A DNA stretch of 64,000 nt from Stigmatella aurantiaca. GTDB taxonomy: Bacteria; Myxococcota; Myxococcia; Myxococcales; Myxococcaceae. A model generated the notes under the pieces. The model had not been told where the DNA came from, searched no databases, and saw only the letters and a list, made by a program, of their open reading frames with translations. Within the stretch, counting starts at the first letter, position 1. Each line of letters begins with the position of its first letter. The stretch covers positions 124,001 to 188,000 of the forward strand of contig NZ_FOAP01000004.1 of the NCBI RefSeq assembly GCF_900109545.1, given 5' to 3'. A program made the position numbers and the translations under genes. Positions 22,201 to 27,400 of the stretch are shown here, piece after piece.

Positions 22201-23650
22201 GAAGTTGCGCGGCTATCGGATCGAACTCGGGGAGGTCGAAGCCGCGCTCGCTCGCCATCCGGCCGTGCGGGAAGCGGTCGCACTGGTAAGCGGCACGAGC
22301 GGGGACGCCCGCTTGGTGGCCTTCGTGGTACCCAAGGCTGGCGCGAAGCAGCCGGAGGCTTCCGAGCTTCGGGGCTTCGTGGAGCAGCAGCTCGCGGCGC
22401 ACATGGTGCCAGGACAGTTCGTTCTCTTGGCGGAACTCCCCCATGCTCCCAACGGCAAGGTGGACTTCCGTGCGCTGGGGACGATGGAGCTTGCCGAGGA
22501 GCGTGTCACCTCAAGTGGTGGCATCCCGCGCGACGCCATGGAGCTCGAACTCGTGCGGTTGTTCGAAGAGATCCTCGGCGCCCGCTCTGTGGGGATCCAC
22601 GACAGCTTCTTCGAGCTCGGCGGCCACTCGTTGCTTGCGCTCAAGCTGAAGCTCGCGGTCGAGAAGCGGCTCAAGCGCCCGCTCCCCTTGGTGTCCCTGT
22701 TCCGGAATCCGGCGCCCGCGCAGCTCGCGGAGCTCCTTCGGAGCGGCACCTCGGCGGTGTCCCCACTGGTGCCGCTCACGCCGTCCGCCCGCGCGCTTCT
22801 GGCCTCCGAACCCGTGGGCAGTGGCGCTCGACGTCCGCCCACGCTCTTTCTGGTTCCGGGCGGTGGCTCCACGCCGTTCTACCTTCTCTCCCTGGCGCGT
22901 CATCTGGAGGGATACGCCGTGTTTGGCCTCCAGCCGCGCGGGCTCGATGGGGAAGCGCCACCTTTCGAGAAGCTTGAAGACATGGCTGCTTGGTACGCGG
23001 ATGCGATTCTCTCCGTACAGCCCGAGGGGCCTTACTTCGTGGGTGGCCACTCGATGGGTGGGCAGATCGCCTATGAGATCGCGCAACAGCTCCAGGCGCG
23101 CGGGCATGAGATTGGCGTCGTGGCCCTCCTGGACGCCCTGGCGCCTCACCCGGAGGCGACAAGGCCGATGGGGGAGGGTTGGGACACCTCACAATGGCTG
23201 ATTCACCTCGCCGGAGTCATGGAGGCCTTCTTCAACGTCAAGATTGGCCTTGGGCTGAGCGAGGTGCGCGCGATGGGCGATGCCGAGCGCCTCGACGCTT
23301 TCGTGGTACGCCTTCAGTCCGCCGGAGTCCTTCCGGCCGGAGCGCAGCCAGGCCATGTGATGGGGATCCTCAACGTCACGCGAGCCCTGGACGCAATGAA
23401 TTATCAGCCACGCCGCAGGCAGCCTGTTCCTCTTGCCGTGTTCCGGGCCGAGGACAGGGATGGACCCACCTCACCTGAGCTTGATGCGCTCTTCGCGGAC
23501 GATACGCTCGGCTGGGACCGCCTCACGCAGGGCTCCAGCACGGCCTACCGGGTCCCAGGCTCGCATCTGACGCTGATCCGGGAGCCCCACGTCGGGATCC
23601 TCGCCCGGCACCTGTTGACGCTTCTGACAGGCCGTACTCGTGACTTATGA
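10241..23650 (+). CDS. mchC: Nonribosomal peptide synthetase with thioesterase: C-A(Leu)-PCP-C-[dead A-PCP-C]-A-PCP-C-A(Gln)-PCP-TE (MchC-like)
   Basis: The 4469-residue terminal NRPS begins with a C domain of the D-to-L class (HHLLLDG at aa 144), fitting its position after an epimerase. The A domains, by eye, read DAWFLGNVVK (Leu), GAQFIAQVA (degenerate proline type), DVWVLAAIIK (unassigned; like the second A domain of the preceding protein, Ala by analogy) and DAWQCGLIDK (probably Gln). PCP serines are Ser999, Ser3086 and Ser4130; at the second position Ser is replaced by Pro2038. C domains 2 and 4 keep the motif (HHIIVDA at 1179, HHIVSDG at 3270), while the third reads HQAVSDH at 2225. The TE has GHSMGG (Ser4271) and a late His, and should release the chain, in myxochromides by closing a lactone on the Thr hydroxyl. 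Five working amino-acid positions agree with S-type myxochromides. The stop overlaps the next ATG. Confidence 0.87.
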   Translation: MTEAELIEDIYELAPMQHGMLFHSLLEPSEGMYVEQLSCEVRGKLPLERWKAAWQHVLGRHAILRSSFLWEGLEKPVQVVAVEAELPWHIEDLRSASGEEQDRRIESFLREDRLRGFDLASPPLLRCALLRLGEERYRFVWTYHHLLLDGWCFSIVLSEVLESFAGGLEALPPPARPYRDYITWLQEQDPTRAESFWRDMLRGFEQPTPLPFMERRQAGKSDSGAQPEVVRHLPRELTARLVTFAKEHRLTLNTLVQGAWGLVLGRTTGTDDVIFGVTVSGRPSDLAGSESIVGLFINTVPLRARLEDTATVPAFLSALQVQQSSFEPHGYVSLADIQLWSDAPHDRPLFESLLVFENYPIDRSTLLERSGLEISSIHAHERINYPLAVVAIPGESLELRVMYQEDTFSRAAAERIGRLLEVALGTLTTAKTIGEINFLDEAARRVLAEWGQNPRTFDFRAPVHELIARVARDTPGALALVGADGQKLSYRELDERADRVARGLRLLGAGRETIVGVCISRSVELVVGLLGVLKAGAAYMPLDPNYPRERLTYLVGDASPAAILNTGADPVPDTRLPRIDISRASLDAGALDAPAREASHLEDLAYVIYTSGSTGAPKGVLVSHRNLLNLVSWHTEAFGLTAKDRTTQLASVAFDAAVWEIWPTLTVGATLHLVPPELPAAPAELSRWLVERQITISFLPTAVAEAALLLPWPGNCALRFMLTGGDRLHVVPPPDLPFRLVNNYGPTETTVVATSGTVGTESRNGLPSIGRPIANARIYILDRMRRPVLPGVIGELYIGGAGVTRGYLNRPELSAGRFFPDPFSEVPTARMYASGDLARFLPDGTLAFHGRVDRQLQVRGVRIEPGEIEATLAEYPGISAAAVVGEDVLGNGDIRLVAFTVCASQSPPDAAALASYLGKKLPEVMIPKQIISLSELPLTPNGKVDYAALQARAKQEQVHTEHIAPRTPHEEILAGIWSAVLGLERIGVEEDFFALGGHSLKATQVIARAREAFGIDLPVRTIFERRTIALLAEAVAGQGGSTEPIPRLELSGDGPLSPGQESLWFIDALGGNTEAYNVPLVIQLNGTLDSAAVTRSLALLVERHEALRTTFHERGGTPVQRIGPPPSSVLSYEDITPELLDQRISEEITTPFSLTTGPLFRARLFRLAPDTHTLVINQHHIIVDAWSLGVLLREFCIAYAAFVSGERPELPELPNRYTDWVAWQQQRLGAGRTEEGLAYWRQALRGAPQVLTLPSDRPRPTRQSFRGKTLSFALEGSIGRSLEALSRGSGASLFMTLLSAFAAYLGRLSGQDEVVIGSPTANRDRRETENVVGYFLNTIALRIDLSGDPSFTELLQRVRKAALDGYTYQDIPFEKVVAALELPRALSHNPLFQVMFSLQGQSGGEIQLPGVRVTLPTPESPTSKFDLTLFVEPREDAFACLLEYNTDIFDEDRIRRMATHLVRVLEAVAEDPELRISEVPLLSPEERQLIAQLGQPGRPDGSRTLLELFERQVEKTPEATAIEHRGEVRTYRQLNQEAGALADRLAVLGAGPDVRVAICLERSITAPISVLAVLKAGATCVPLDSTESPERLQSVLEDAKACVLITEKKYRGLSLPHGTEVIWVDDSAAPAVKASRPRMEPHHLACVLYASGSGGEPKGVAMPHRALLNLATWHLAQSRPLRTLQYALLNTGASLQEFFSTWCSGGTLVLAGDANRLAPHALVQLLEEAHIQRLFLPAGALHPLAREAVNAPRPVPGLEEIIAAGEQLRITEPIRQWFAASKKRLRSQYTVAEAFVAAEHELTGSPESWPGLPPLGRPIPNTAVHLLDTHHRPVPVGVPGEIYVSGACLAEGYLSRPELTAERFLELSIDPPVRAFLTGDLGRLCWDGTVEFCGRADGQILVRGIHVEPGEVERVLCAHPSILDAVVVAAGDPSREQRLVAYLTPETARIEELPAFLAARIPEYMVPSQFVALPELPRTPGGKRDRRALPVPGQTGRGEAATGPRTPMEALVAQAFEQVLGRSPVGLHEDFFQLGGNPHLALQAVARISAAVNAEVRVADLLKNPAVAPLSRALNERQGSRTALPSAIEPAPESARAALSFSQERLWFLDQLYPGTAVHNLSMALRLKGALDTGALMESLAGLIQRHPVLGMRFVERDGRVWQEPRVKGEVPCELSVPGPLSATELRRLLHEEAVRSFDLANGPLFRARLFRIDDSEHILVTTMHQAVSDHASLRVFVREFSQLYAAHVSGRSAQLPALPMDFLSYAREQRHSLQGEALEERLGYWRQNLHGAPGALGLPADRVRPPQPGFRGATQRLALSRGLSEGLKTLSHRLEVAGLEVLLSGFAAYLARITGQEDIVIGLPVAHRDRAELKPLIGRFEGALPIRIDLSSNPTFEELVARVHRATLGAYAHQDVPLEKIVEAVDAERDLSQTPLFQVMLSLQDASEGSVALPGLNVEPLSLELGTAKFDLALIFEPVVGELTGMIEYGTDLFDPDRIERMAGHLLTVFEDAMAYPGKRISELLLLPEEERRTVSAFAKGRVLPPAREVPVHKLVEEHARRAPDSIALELGGAVLTYGELNERANRAAHQLMDMGAGPEKLVALAVPRSFELLIGLLAIWKAGAAYVPLDLSYPKARLDTIFEDSGARLLVSTRTAESRWRVPHVSTLWLDEPSNSELSGNPDSGVRMENAAYVIYTSGSTGQPKGVILEHRGLANVIEMQRHELGADSNCVMLQFSSISFDVSVWEIVMALTNGGRLVLAPADTLLAGEELAKVLITHRVTHMVLPPTSYAVLPADREYPSLRLLLAAGEALPPEVVNTWAKPGVQFVNAYGPTEVTIICTLGQCKQGEPSAPPIGRPALNLEGYVFDSHGALLPIGVPGELYLGGVGVARGYLNREGLTREKFIPHPFEPGARLYRSGDLVRWRKDGNLEYLGRIDHQVKLRGYRIELGEIEAVLATHPGVAKAVTIVHSAGNSGGVKLLVAYVVPAGPVDAHSIRDHARKRLPEFMVPAEIILLEELPLTSSGKVDKKRLPSPRLEEHEARASFVAPHTPTEKTLAALWEELLEKRPIGTGDNFFQLGGHSLLAAQVMSRVRRTLGVEVPLSAIFEQPTLGALASVIAAKEAAPQLPPLVRLKGEGDRPLSFSQERLRFLAELEGDSAAYNIPIAFSLRGPLHEGALSRSLARVVDRHQPLRTCFPLVEGQPVARLIEGGIPLVTEDLRRSGAPTLDRRLKEESSRPFSLDRGPVVRAHLFKAAEQEHVLLVVMHHIVSDGWSFGIMMRELSEIYAAEVRGEKRELPELPIQYADYAAWQRSWLEGHVRDQQLAYWRSALAGAPAVLELPADRPRPIVRSHRGAVESLELDRGVAQALTALCRQEGVTSYMALLAAFGAWLGRVSGQDDVVIGSPFAGRRIAETEPLIGFFVNTLPLRVDLGGDPSFLELLQRVRRQVLAAHENQDVPFEKLVEKLNPERVLGTSPLFQVMLAFQPAQPDGMELPGLEVKPVPMPTGTAKFDLTLSLEETGQGVRGWLEYDLDLFDAWRVQAMVRQLTCFITGLTTAPKARISEAELLSAEERVKLIPSAPEEMPRLPAVHEVIAAQAKKTPAAIAVEAEDGTLRYDELEARAGAIAHELVRRGVTPGTLVAIAVERSLGMMAGLLGILKAGAAYVPLDPAYPRERLAFMLKDSGARVVITQEHLAPMFPEAEVLVLDAARKGSSEPRSGALAYCLFTSGSTGQPKGVLIEHSSLANHMEWMNEALPLGPEDRVLQRTSLSFDASVWELFAPLMAGARLVLAPHGLGADTEHLVRVLRERGITVLQLVPSLLTALVEEPGLAGVSTLRRVCVGGEPLPSATVKKLFSVCNVEVWNLYGPTEATIDAIAHRCRPEEVGAHGATEPIGLPIRRMKALILDGRLRPVPDGLPGELYLSGPGLARGYLNRPELTDSRFIEHSFPGGPRLRMYRTGDVVRRQADGTILFTGRADRQVKLRGYRIELGEVEAALARHPAVREAVALVSGTSGDARLVAFVVPKAGAKQPEASELRGFVEQQLAAHMVPGQFVLLAELPHAPNGKVDFRALGTMELAEERVTSSGGIPRDAMELELVRLFEEILGARSVGIHDSFFELGGHSLLALKLKLAVEKRLKRPLPLVSLFRNPAPAQLAELLRSGTSAVSPLVPLTPSARALLASEPVGSGARRPPTLFLVPGGGSTPFYLLSLARHLEGYAVFGLQPRGLDGEAPPFEKLEDMAAWYADAILSVQPEGPYFVGGHSMGGQIAYEIAQQLQARGHEIGVVALLDALAPHPEATRPMGEGWDTSQWLIHLAGVMEAFFNVKIGLGLSEVRAMGDAERLDAFVVRLQSAGVLPAGAQPGHVMGILNVTRALDAMNYQPRRRQPVPLAVFRAEDRDGPTSPELDALFADDTLGWDRLTQGSSTAYRVPGSHLTLIREPHVGILARHLLTLLTGRTRDL
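14745..17850 (+). other. Fossil NRPS block inside the second NRPS: inactive A, PCP and C domains
   Basis: Three successive domains in an otherwise intact reading frame have lost defining residues. The A domain has YASGSGGEPKG instead of the YTSGSTG..PKG loop (aa 1649). Gly1692 stands where the amino-group-binding Asp belongs, and YTVAEAF (aa 1789) replaces YGPTE. The PCP has GGNPHL, so the phosphopantetheine Ser is Pro2038 (codon CCA at 16352). The following C domain has HQAVSDH (aa 2225), with the catalytic second His replaced by Gln and the usual GFFVNTL segment changed to GRFEGAL. Remaining specificity positions (-Q-IA--V) resemble the proline code DVQLIAHVVK. The C domain before the block and the A-PCP after it look intact and could form one working module. 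Confidence 0.85.
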
Positions 23651-24120
23651 GCTTCCAGGTCCTGCTCAGACTCCTGCACCTCTTCGCCGTTGTGGCGTTC
23701 CTGGGCGACATTGCAGTGACCGCCATCTGGAGATTGCTGGCGGACCGGACCCGGGAGCCACGGGTGATTGTTTATGCCCTGCGCTTGGTGCTGATCACCG
23801 ACAAGTATCTGCTGATGCCGAGTTCCCTGGTGCTCGTCGTCACGGGGCTCCTGCTCGCCCACCTTCGCGATATTCCGATCTGGTCAATTCCCGCTTACGC
23901 CGTGGCGCAGATTCTTTTCATGTTGTCCGGCGTGCTCTGGAACCTGGTGCTTCGTCCCATTCAAGGTAAACAGTTGGCCATCGCCGAGTCCCTTGGCGCC
24001 TCGGGTGAGCGCTTCGATGAATACCTGCTGCTCACGAAGAGGTGGCTCCGCTGGGGCATCCTGACGATGGTGTGCGCCTTCGGGTCCATGGCCCTGATGG
24101 TTCTTGCGAGAGACACATAG
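23647..24120 (+). CDS. Small integral membrane protein, DUF2269-like, coupled to the lipopeptide NRPS
   Basis: The 157-residue protein starts on the ATGA overlap with the NRPS stop, so it belongs to the same transcript and is probably translationally coupled. Four hydrophobic segments are visible, at about residues 4-28, 53-72, 78-101 and 132-153. They are separated by basic or acidic loops, with no signal peptide beyond the first helix and no known catalytic motif. The size, the LLHLF..VAFLG start and the four-helix layout resemble DUF2269 membrane proteins. That assignment is by eye and unverified. A role in export, self-protection or membrane placement of the lipopeptide would fit the position, but nothing in the sequence proves it. 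A terminator-like hairpin follows the stop by about 10 bases, so this appears to be the last gene of the operon. Confidence 0.75.
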   Translation: MSFQVLLRLLHLFAVVAFLGDIAVTAIWRLLADRTREPRVIVYALRLVLITDKYLLMPSSLVLVVTGLLLAHLRDIPIWSIPAYAVAQILFMLSGVLWNLVLRPIQGKQLAIAESLGASGERFDEYLLLTKRWLRWGILTMVCAFGSMALMVLARDT

Positions 24121-24130
24121 GAAGCGTAGC

Positions 24131-24169
24131 CGTGCCCGTGATGTGCGGCTTCAGCGCCTCACGGGCACG
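24131..24169 (+). terminator. Terminator-like hairpin after the membrane-protein gene
   Basis: A perfect 10-base inverted repeat, CGTGCCCGTG (24131-24140) and CACGGGCACG (24160-24169), is extended by one A-T pair, with an inner GGC/GCC pairing possible in the 17-base loop. It starts 11 bases after the stop at 24120. There is no clear T-run behind the stem (TCTCTCACCCC follows), so it may act with Rho or as a mRNA 3'-end stabiliser rather than as a classic intrinsic terminator. Confidence 0.6.
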
Positions 24170-24324
24170 TCTCTCACCCCCCGGATGGAACACCGGGTCT
24201 TTGGGGATTTGACACCAAAATCAATGCCGTCAGCGAACTGCGGTGCCGCGTTTTGTGACTTGCAACGGCGGGCCGGATTCGTAATGTGGTCGACATATTC
24301 CTTGTTGGTGGTACTTGAGTAGAA

Positions 24325-24341
24325 AACGGGTTTAACCCGTT
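24325..24341. promoter_or_regulatory. 17-base palindrome, operator candidate
   Basis: AACGGGTT-T-AACCCGTT is a perfect dyad with 8-base arms around one central T, in the leader 61 bases before the GTG of the first PKS gene. Size and symmetry are those of a dimeric repressor site (TetR- or MarR-like); which regulator would bind is unknown, and none is encoded in the window. With an 8-base arm and a one-base centre it would not form a good RNA hairpin, which favours a DNA-binding site over a terminator. Confidence 0.5.
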
Positions 24342-24392
24342 ATCGCGGTAATGGGCCGGGGGTGGGGTCGTCGGCTTGTTCGCTTGCTAGGC

Positions 24393-24397
24393 AGAGG
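24393..24397 (+). promoter_or_regulatory. Ribosome binding site deciding the GTG start of the first PKS gene
   Basis: AGAGG lies 5 bases before the GTG at 24403. An in-frame TAG occupies 24400-24402, so translation cannot begin further upstream. The GTG gives an N-terminus that leads directly into a complete ACP domain. Confidence 0.6.
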
Positions 24398-24402
24398 TCT
24401 AG

Positions 24403-27400
24403 GTGTCGGCGAAAGACAAAGTGCAGAAGGATGCTCCGGTTGAGGTACAGGCGCGTCTGGTGGGGGTTCTCGCGCAAAGGTTGGGGCTCGATGTGCGCAA
24501 GATCGATGTGCGCGAGCGCTTCAGCCGGTACGGGCTTGACTCACTGAAGGCCACGGGCTTCATCGCTGAACTCGGAGCGATGCTCGGGCGTTCGTTGTCA
24601 CCCACGCTCGTCTGGGAGTACCCGACCCTCGATTCCCTGGCGCGGCACCTCGCCGGAGAGCAGGAGGCTCCCGCCTCGCAGCCCGTGACCCGTGTGGCCC
24701 GGCAAGATGAGCCCATCGCGATTGTCGGCCTGTCGTGCCGCTTTCCGCAGGCACCGGATCCCGAGGCCTTCTGGCGCCTGCTCGCGGGAGGGACCCATGC
24801 CATCACAGAGGTCCCCGCCGGCCGGTGGGATGTCAACCGTCTTTACGATCGCGACGCCACCGCAGCCGGCAAGGTGACCTCCCGCTGGGGGGGATACCTG
24901 GACCGGGTGGATGCGTTCGATCCGCTCTTCTTCGGCATCTCGCCCAAGGAGGCGCTCCACATGGATCCGCAACAGCGGCTCATGTTGGAGCTGACCTGGG
25001 AGGCGCTGGAAGATGCGGGGATCGCTGCGGATCGCCTGCAGGGCTCGCCTACATCGGTCTGCTTTGGGGTGATCTGGACGGACTACGAGACCCTGTTGCA
25101 GCGGCTTGGCTTGCGGCGCATCTCTTCGCACACTGCGCCAGGGTTTCATCACAGCATCATTGCCAACCGCGTCTCCTATGTGCTGGGGCTCAGGGGCCCC
25201 AGCATGGCCATCGACACGGCATGCTCCTCCTCGCTCTCGGCGGTGCATCTGGCCTGCGAGAGCCTGCGCAGGGGCGAGTCGACGCTCGCCATCGTGGGGG
25301 GCGTGAACTTGAACATCGCGCCCGACAGCACGGTGTCAATGTCCAAGCTGGGGGCCCTCTCACCGGATGGGCGCTGCTATAGCTTCGATGCACGCGCCAA
25401 CGGGTACGTGCGTGGCGAGGGGGCGGGCGTGGCTGTGCTCAAGCCCCTCTCCCAGGCCATCTCGGATGGCGATCCCATCTACTGCGTCATCCGCGGCAGC
25501 GTCATCAACAACAACGGTGGAAGCAACGGCCTCACAGCGCCCAACCTCCAGGCACAGGCGGAGATGCTTCGCCAGGCCTATGCTCGCGCCGGCATCGAAC
25601 CGGCCAGCGTGCAGTACGTCGAGGCGCATGGCACGGGCACACCGCTGGGGGATCCCCTGGAGGCCCGGGCCTTGGGCGAGGTGCTCGGTGCAGGGCGGCC
25701 CTCCGAGCAGCCACTGCACATCGGTTCCTGCAAGACCAACGTGGGTCATCTGGAGGCCGCCGCAGGCATTGCGGGGCTGATCAAGGTCGCGCTGTCCATC
25801 AAGAACCGGGCGCTCCCGCCAAGCCTCCACTTCGAGACGCCCAATCCGCTCATCCCCTTTGGGGACCTGCGTCTGAAGGTCCAGAGCACCCTCAGTGACT
25901 GGCCCGAGCCAGACCGGAAGCTCATCGGGGGCGTCAGCTCCTTCGGATTCGGTGGCACGAACTGCCATGTCGTGCTCGAGGAGCCGGACGCGCCCCGGGC
26001 GGAGCCCGTGCACATGTCGGGCGGCGATCCAGAGGCCCTTCGCGCGGCAGCACAGCGGTTGCTCGCGCGCGTGGATTCCGTCGAACACGTACCCCTGGCG
26101 GAGCTTCTCCACACAGCCGCTGCTGAAGACGGTGGGCACGCCCATCGCCTGGCGATGACCGTCCGGTCCCGGAAGGAGCTTCGGGAGGGCCTCAAGAGCT
26201 TCCTGGCAGGTGAGGCCAGGGCGGGGGTGATGACGGGAACGGTGGAGCCCGGGCACCCTCAGAAGCCGGTCTTCGTCTTCCCGGGACAGGGCTCGCAGTG
26301 GCCCAGCATGGGGCTTGCCCTGGCGCGAACCGAGCCAGTGTTCCGGGCTTCATTGGAGCAGTGCGACCGGCTCATTCAAGAGAACGTAGGCTGGTCGCTG
26401 TTGGCCATATTGGGGGCCGATGACGCTGCGGCGCAGCTGGGCCGGATCGACGTCACCCTGACCGCAGTCGTGGCCCTGGAGATCGCCTTGACGGAGCTCT
26501 GGCGCTCCTGGGGAATCGAGCCCGCTGCTGTGGTGGGTTACAGCAGCGGTGAGGTCGCGGCGGCGTACGCCGCGGGCATCCTGAGCCTTGAGGACGCCCT
26601 CCGCGTTGTCTGCACGCAGTCGCGGCTGATGGCCCGGCTCAGGGGCCAGGGCGCGATGGGGCTCGTCGGGATCTCCTGGGAAGAGTCCGCCAAGGTGCTG
26701 GCGGGCTACGAGGGCCGTCTGTGCCGCGCCATCGATGCGGGCGCGGGTTCGACGGTGTTGTCCGGCGAGCCAGCCGCGCTCGATGAGGTGCTCGCCACCT
26801 TGCAGTCACGCGGCGTGTTCTGCCGCCGGGTGGATACCGACGTGGCGGTGCACAGCCCTCAGATCGAAATGCTGCGTGACGAGCTTTCCGAGGCTCTGCG
26901 GGAGATTCGCCCCAGCCAGGCACGCATTCCCCTGATCTCCACGGTCACCGCCTCGGTGCTCGCGGGTGGGAAAGCCGATGCCTCCCATTGGGTGAACAAC
27001 ATCGCGATGCCCACGCTCTTTACGGGCGCGCTCTCCCACACCCTCGGCGATGGACATCGCGTCTTCTTGGAGGTCGGCCCGCACACGATTCTCAAACATT
27101 CCATGGAGTCGACCCTGCGGCACGCAGGGCAGGAGGGGCTCGTTGTCCCCTCGATGAGGCGGCAGGAGGACGAGCGGGGCACGATGCTCGACACCCTGGG
27201 GGCCCTGTATGTCCGTGGCCAGCAGGTCCCGTGGGAGGCGATTTCCACGGGAGGGGGAGATCGTGGAGCGCGTCCTGCGCCGGGTGAGGAGCCGCCGGTG
27301 CGGCTGCTGCCCCTGTCGGCTCGCAGCCCCGAGGCGCTGAAAGCGCTGGCTGCGGCTTGCCGTGACTTCATGGAGGGCGGTGCGGCCCAGGGAGCAGCGC

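Larger units (their letters stand above)
24170..24402 (+). promoter_or_regulatory. Intergenic region, likely promoter of the second PKS operon
   Basis: This is the only long non-coding stretch in the window and is visibly less GC-rich than the genes (for example 24201-24230 and 24290-24345). Candidate hexamers are TTGCAA (24260-24265) and TAATGT (24282-24287), 16 bases apart, each a partial match to a sigma-70-type promoter. A better TTGACA at 24209-24214 has no convincing partner at 16-18 bases. No sigma-54 GG/GC pair was convincing. The 17-base palindrome at 24325-24341 and the ribosome binding site are listed separately. The transcription start cannot be placed from sequence alone. Confidence 0.4.

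Noticed and set aside
24180-24197. CCCGG/CCGGG hairpin followed by TCTTT as intrinsic terminator
   Set aside because: The stem has only 5 pairs and the T-run is interrupted; the stronger hairpin at 24131-24169 is preferred.
24209-24214. TTGACA as a -35 box
   Set aside because: The bases 16-18 further on (CAGCGAAC) do not resemble a -10 box, so it is not listed as a promoter.
24300-24320. Sigma-54 type promoter (TTGGTGGTACTTGAG)
   Set aside because: The GG and GC elements do not fall at the required 10-base spacing.
24104-24322. 72-codon frame running out of the membrane-protein gene into the gap
   Set aside because: It overlaps the end of the membrane protein in another frame, crosses the hairpin, has no ribosome binding site and resembles nothing.
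24420-24660. N-terminal ACP as leftover of a split upstream module
   Set aside because: It lies directly behind an in-frame stop and a ribosome binding site and has an intact GLDSL. An ACP before KS-AT-AT is the known loading layout in myxobacteria.
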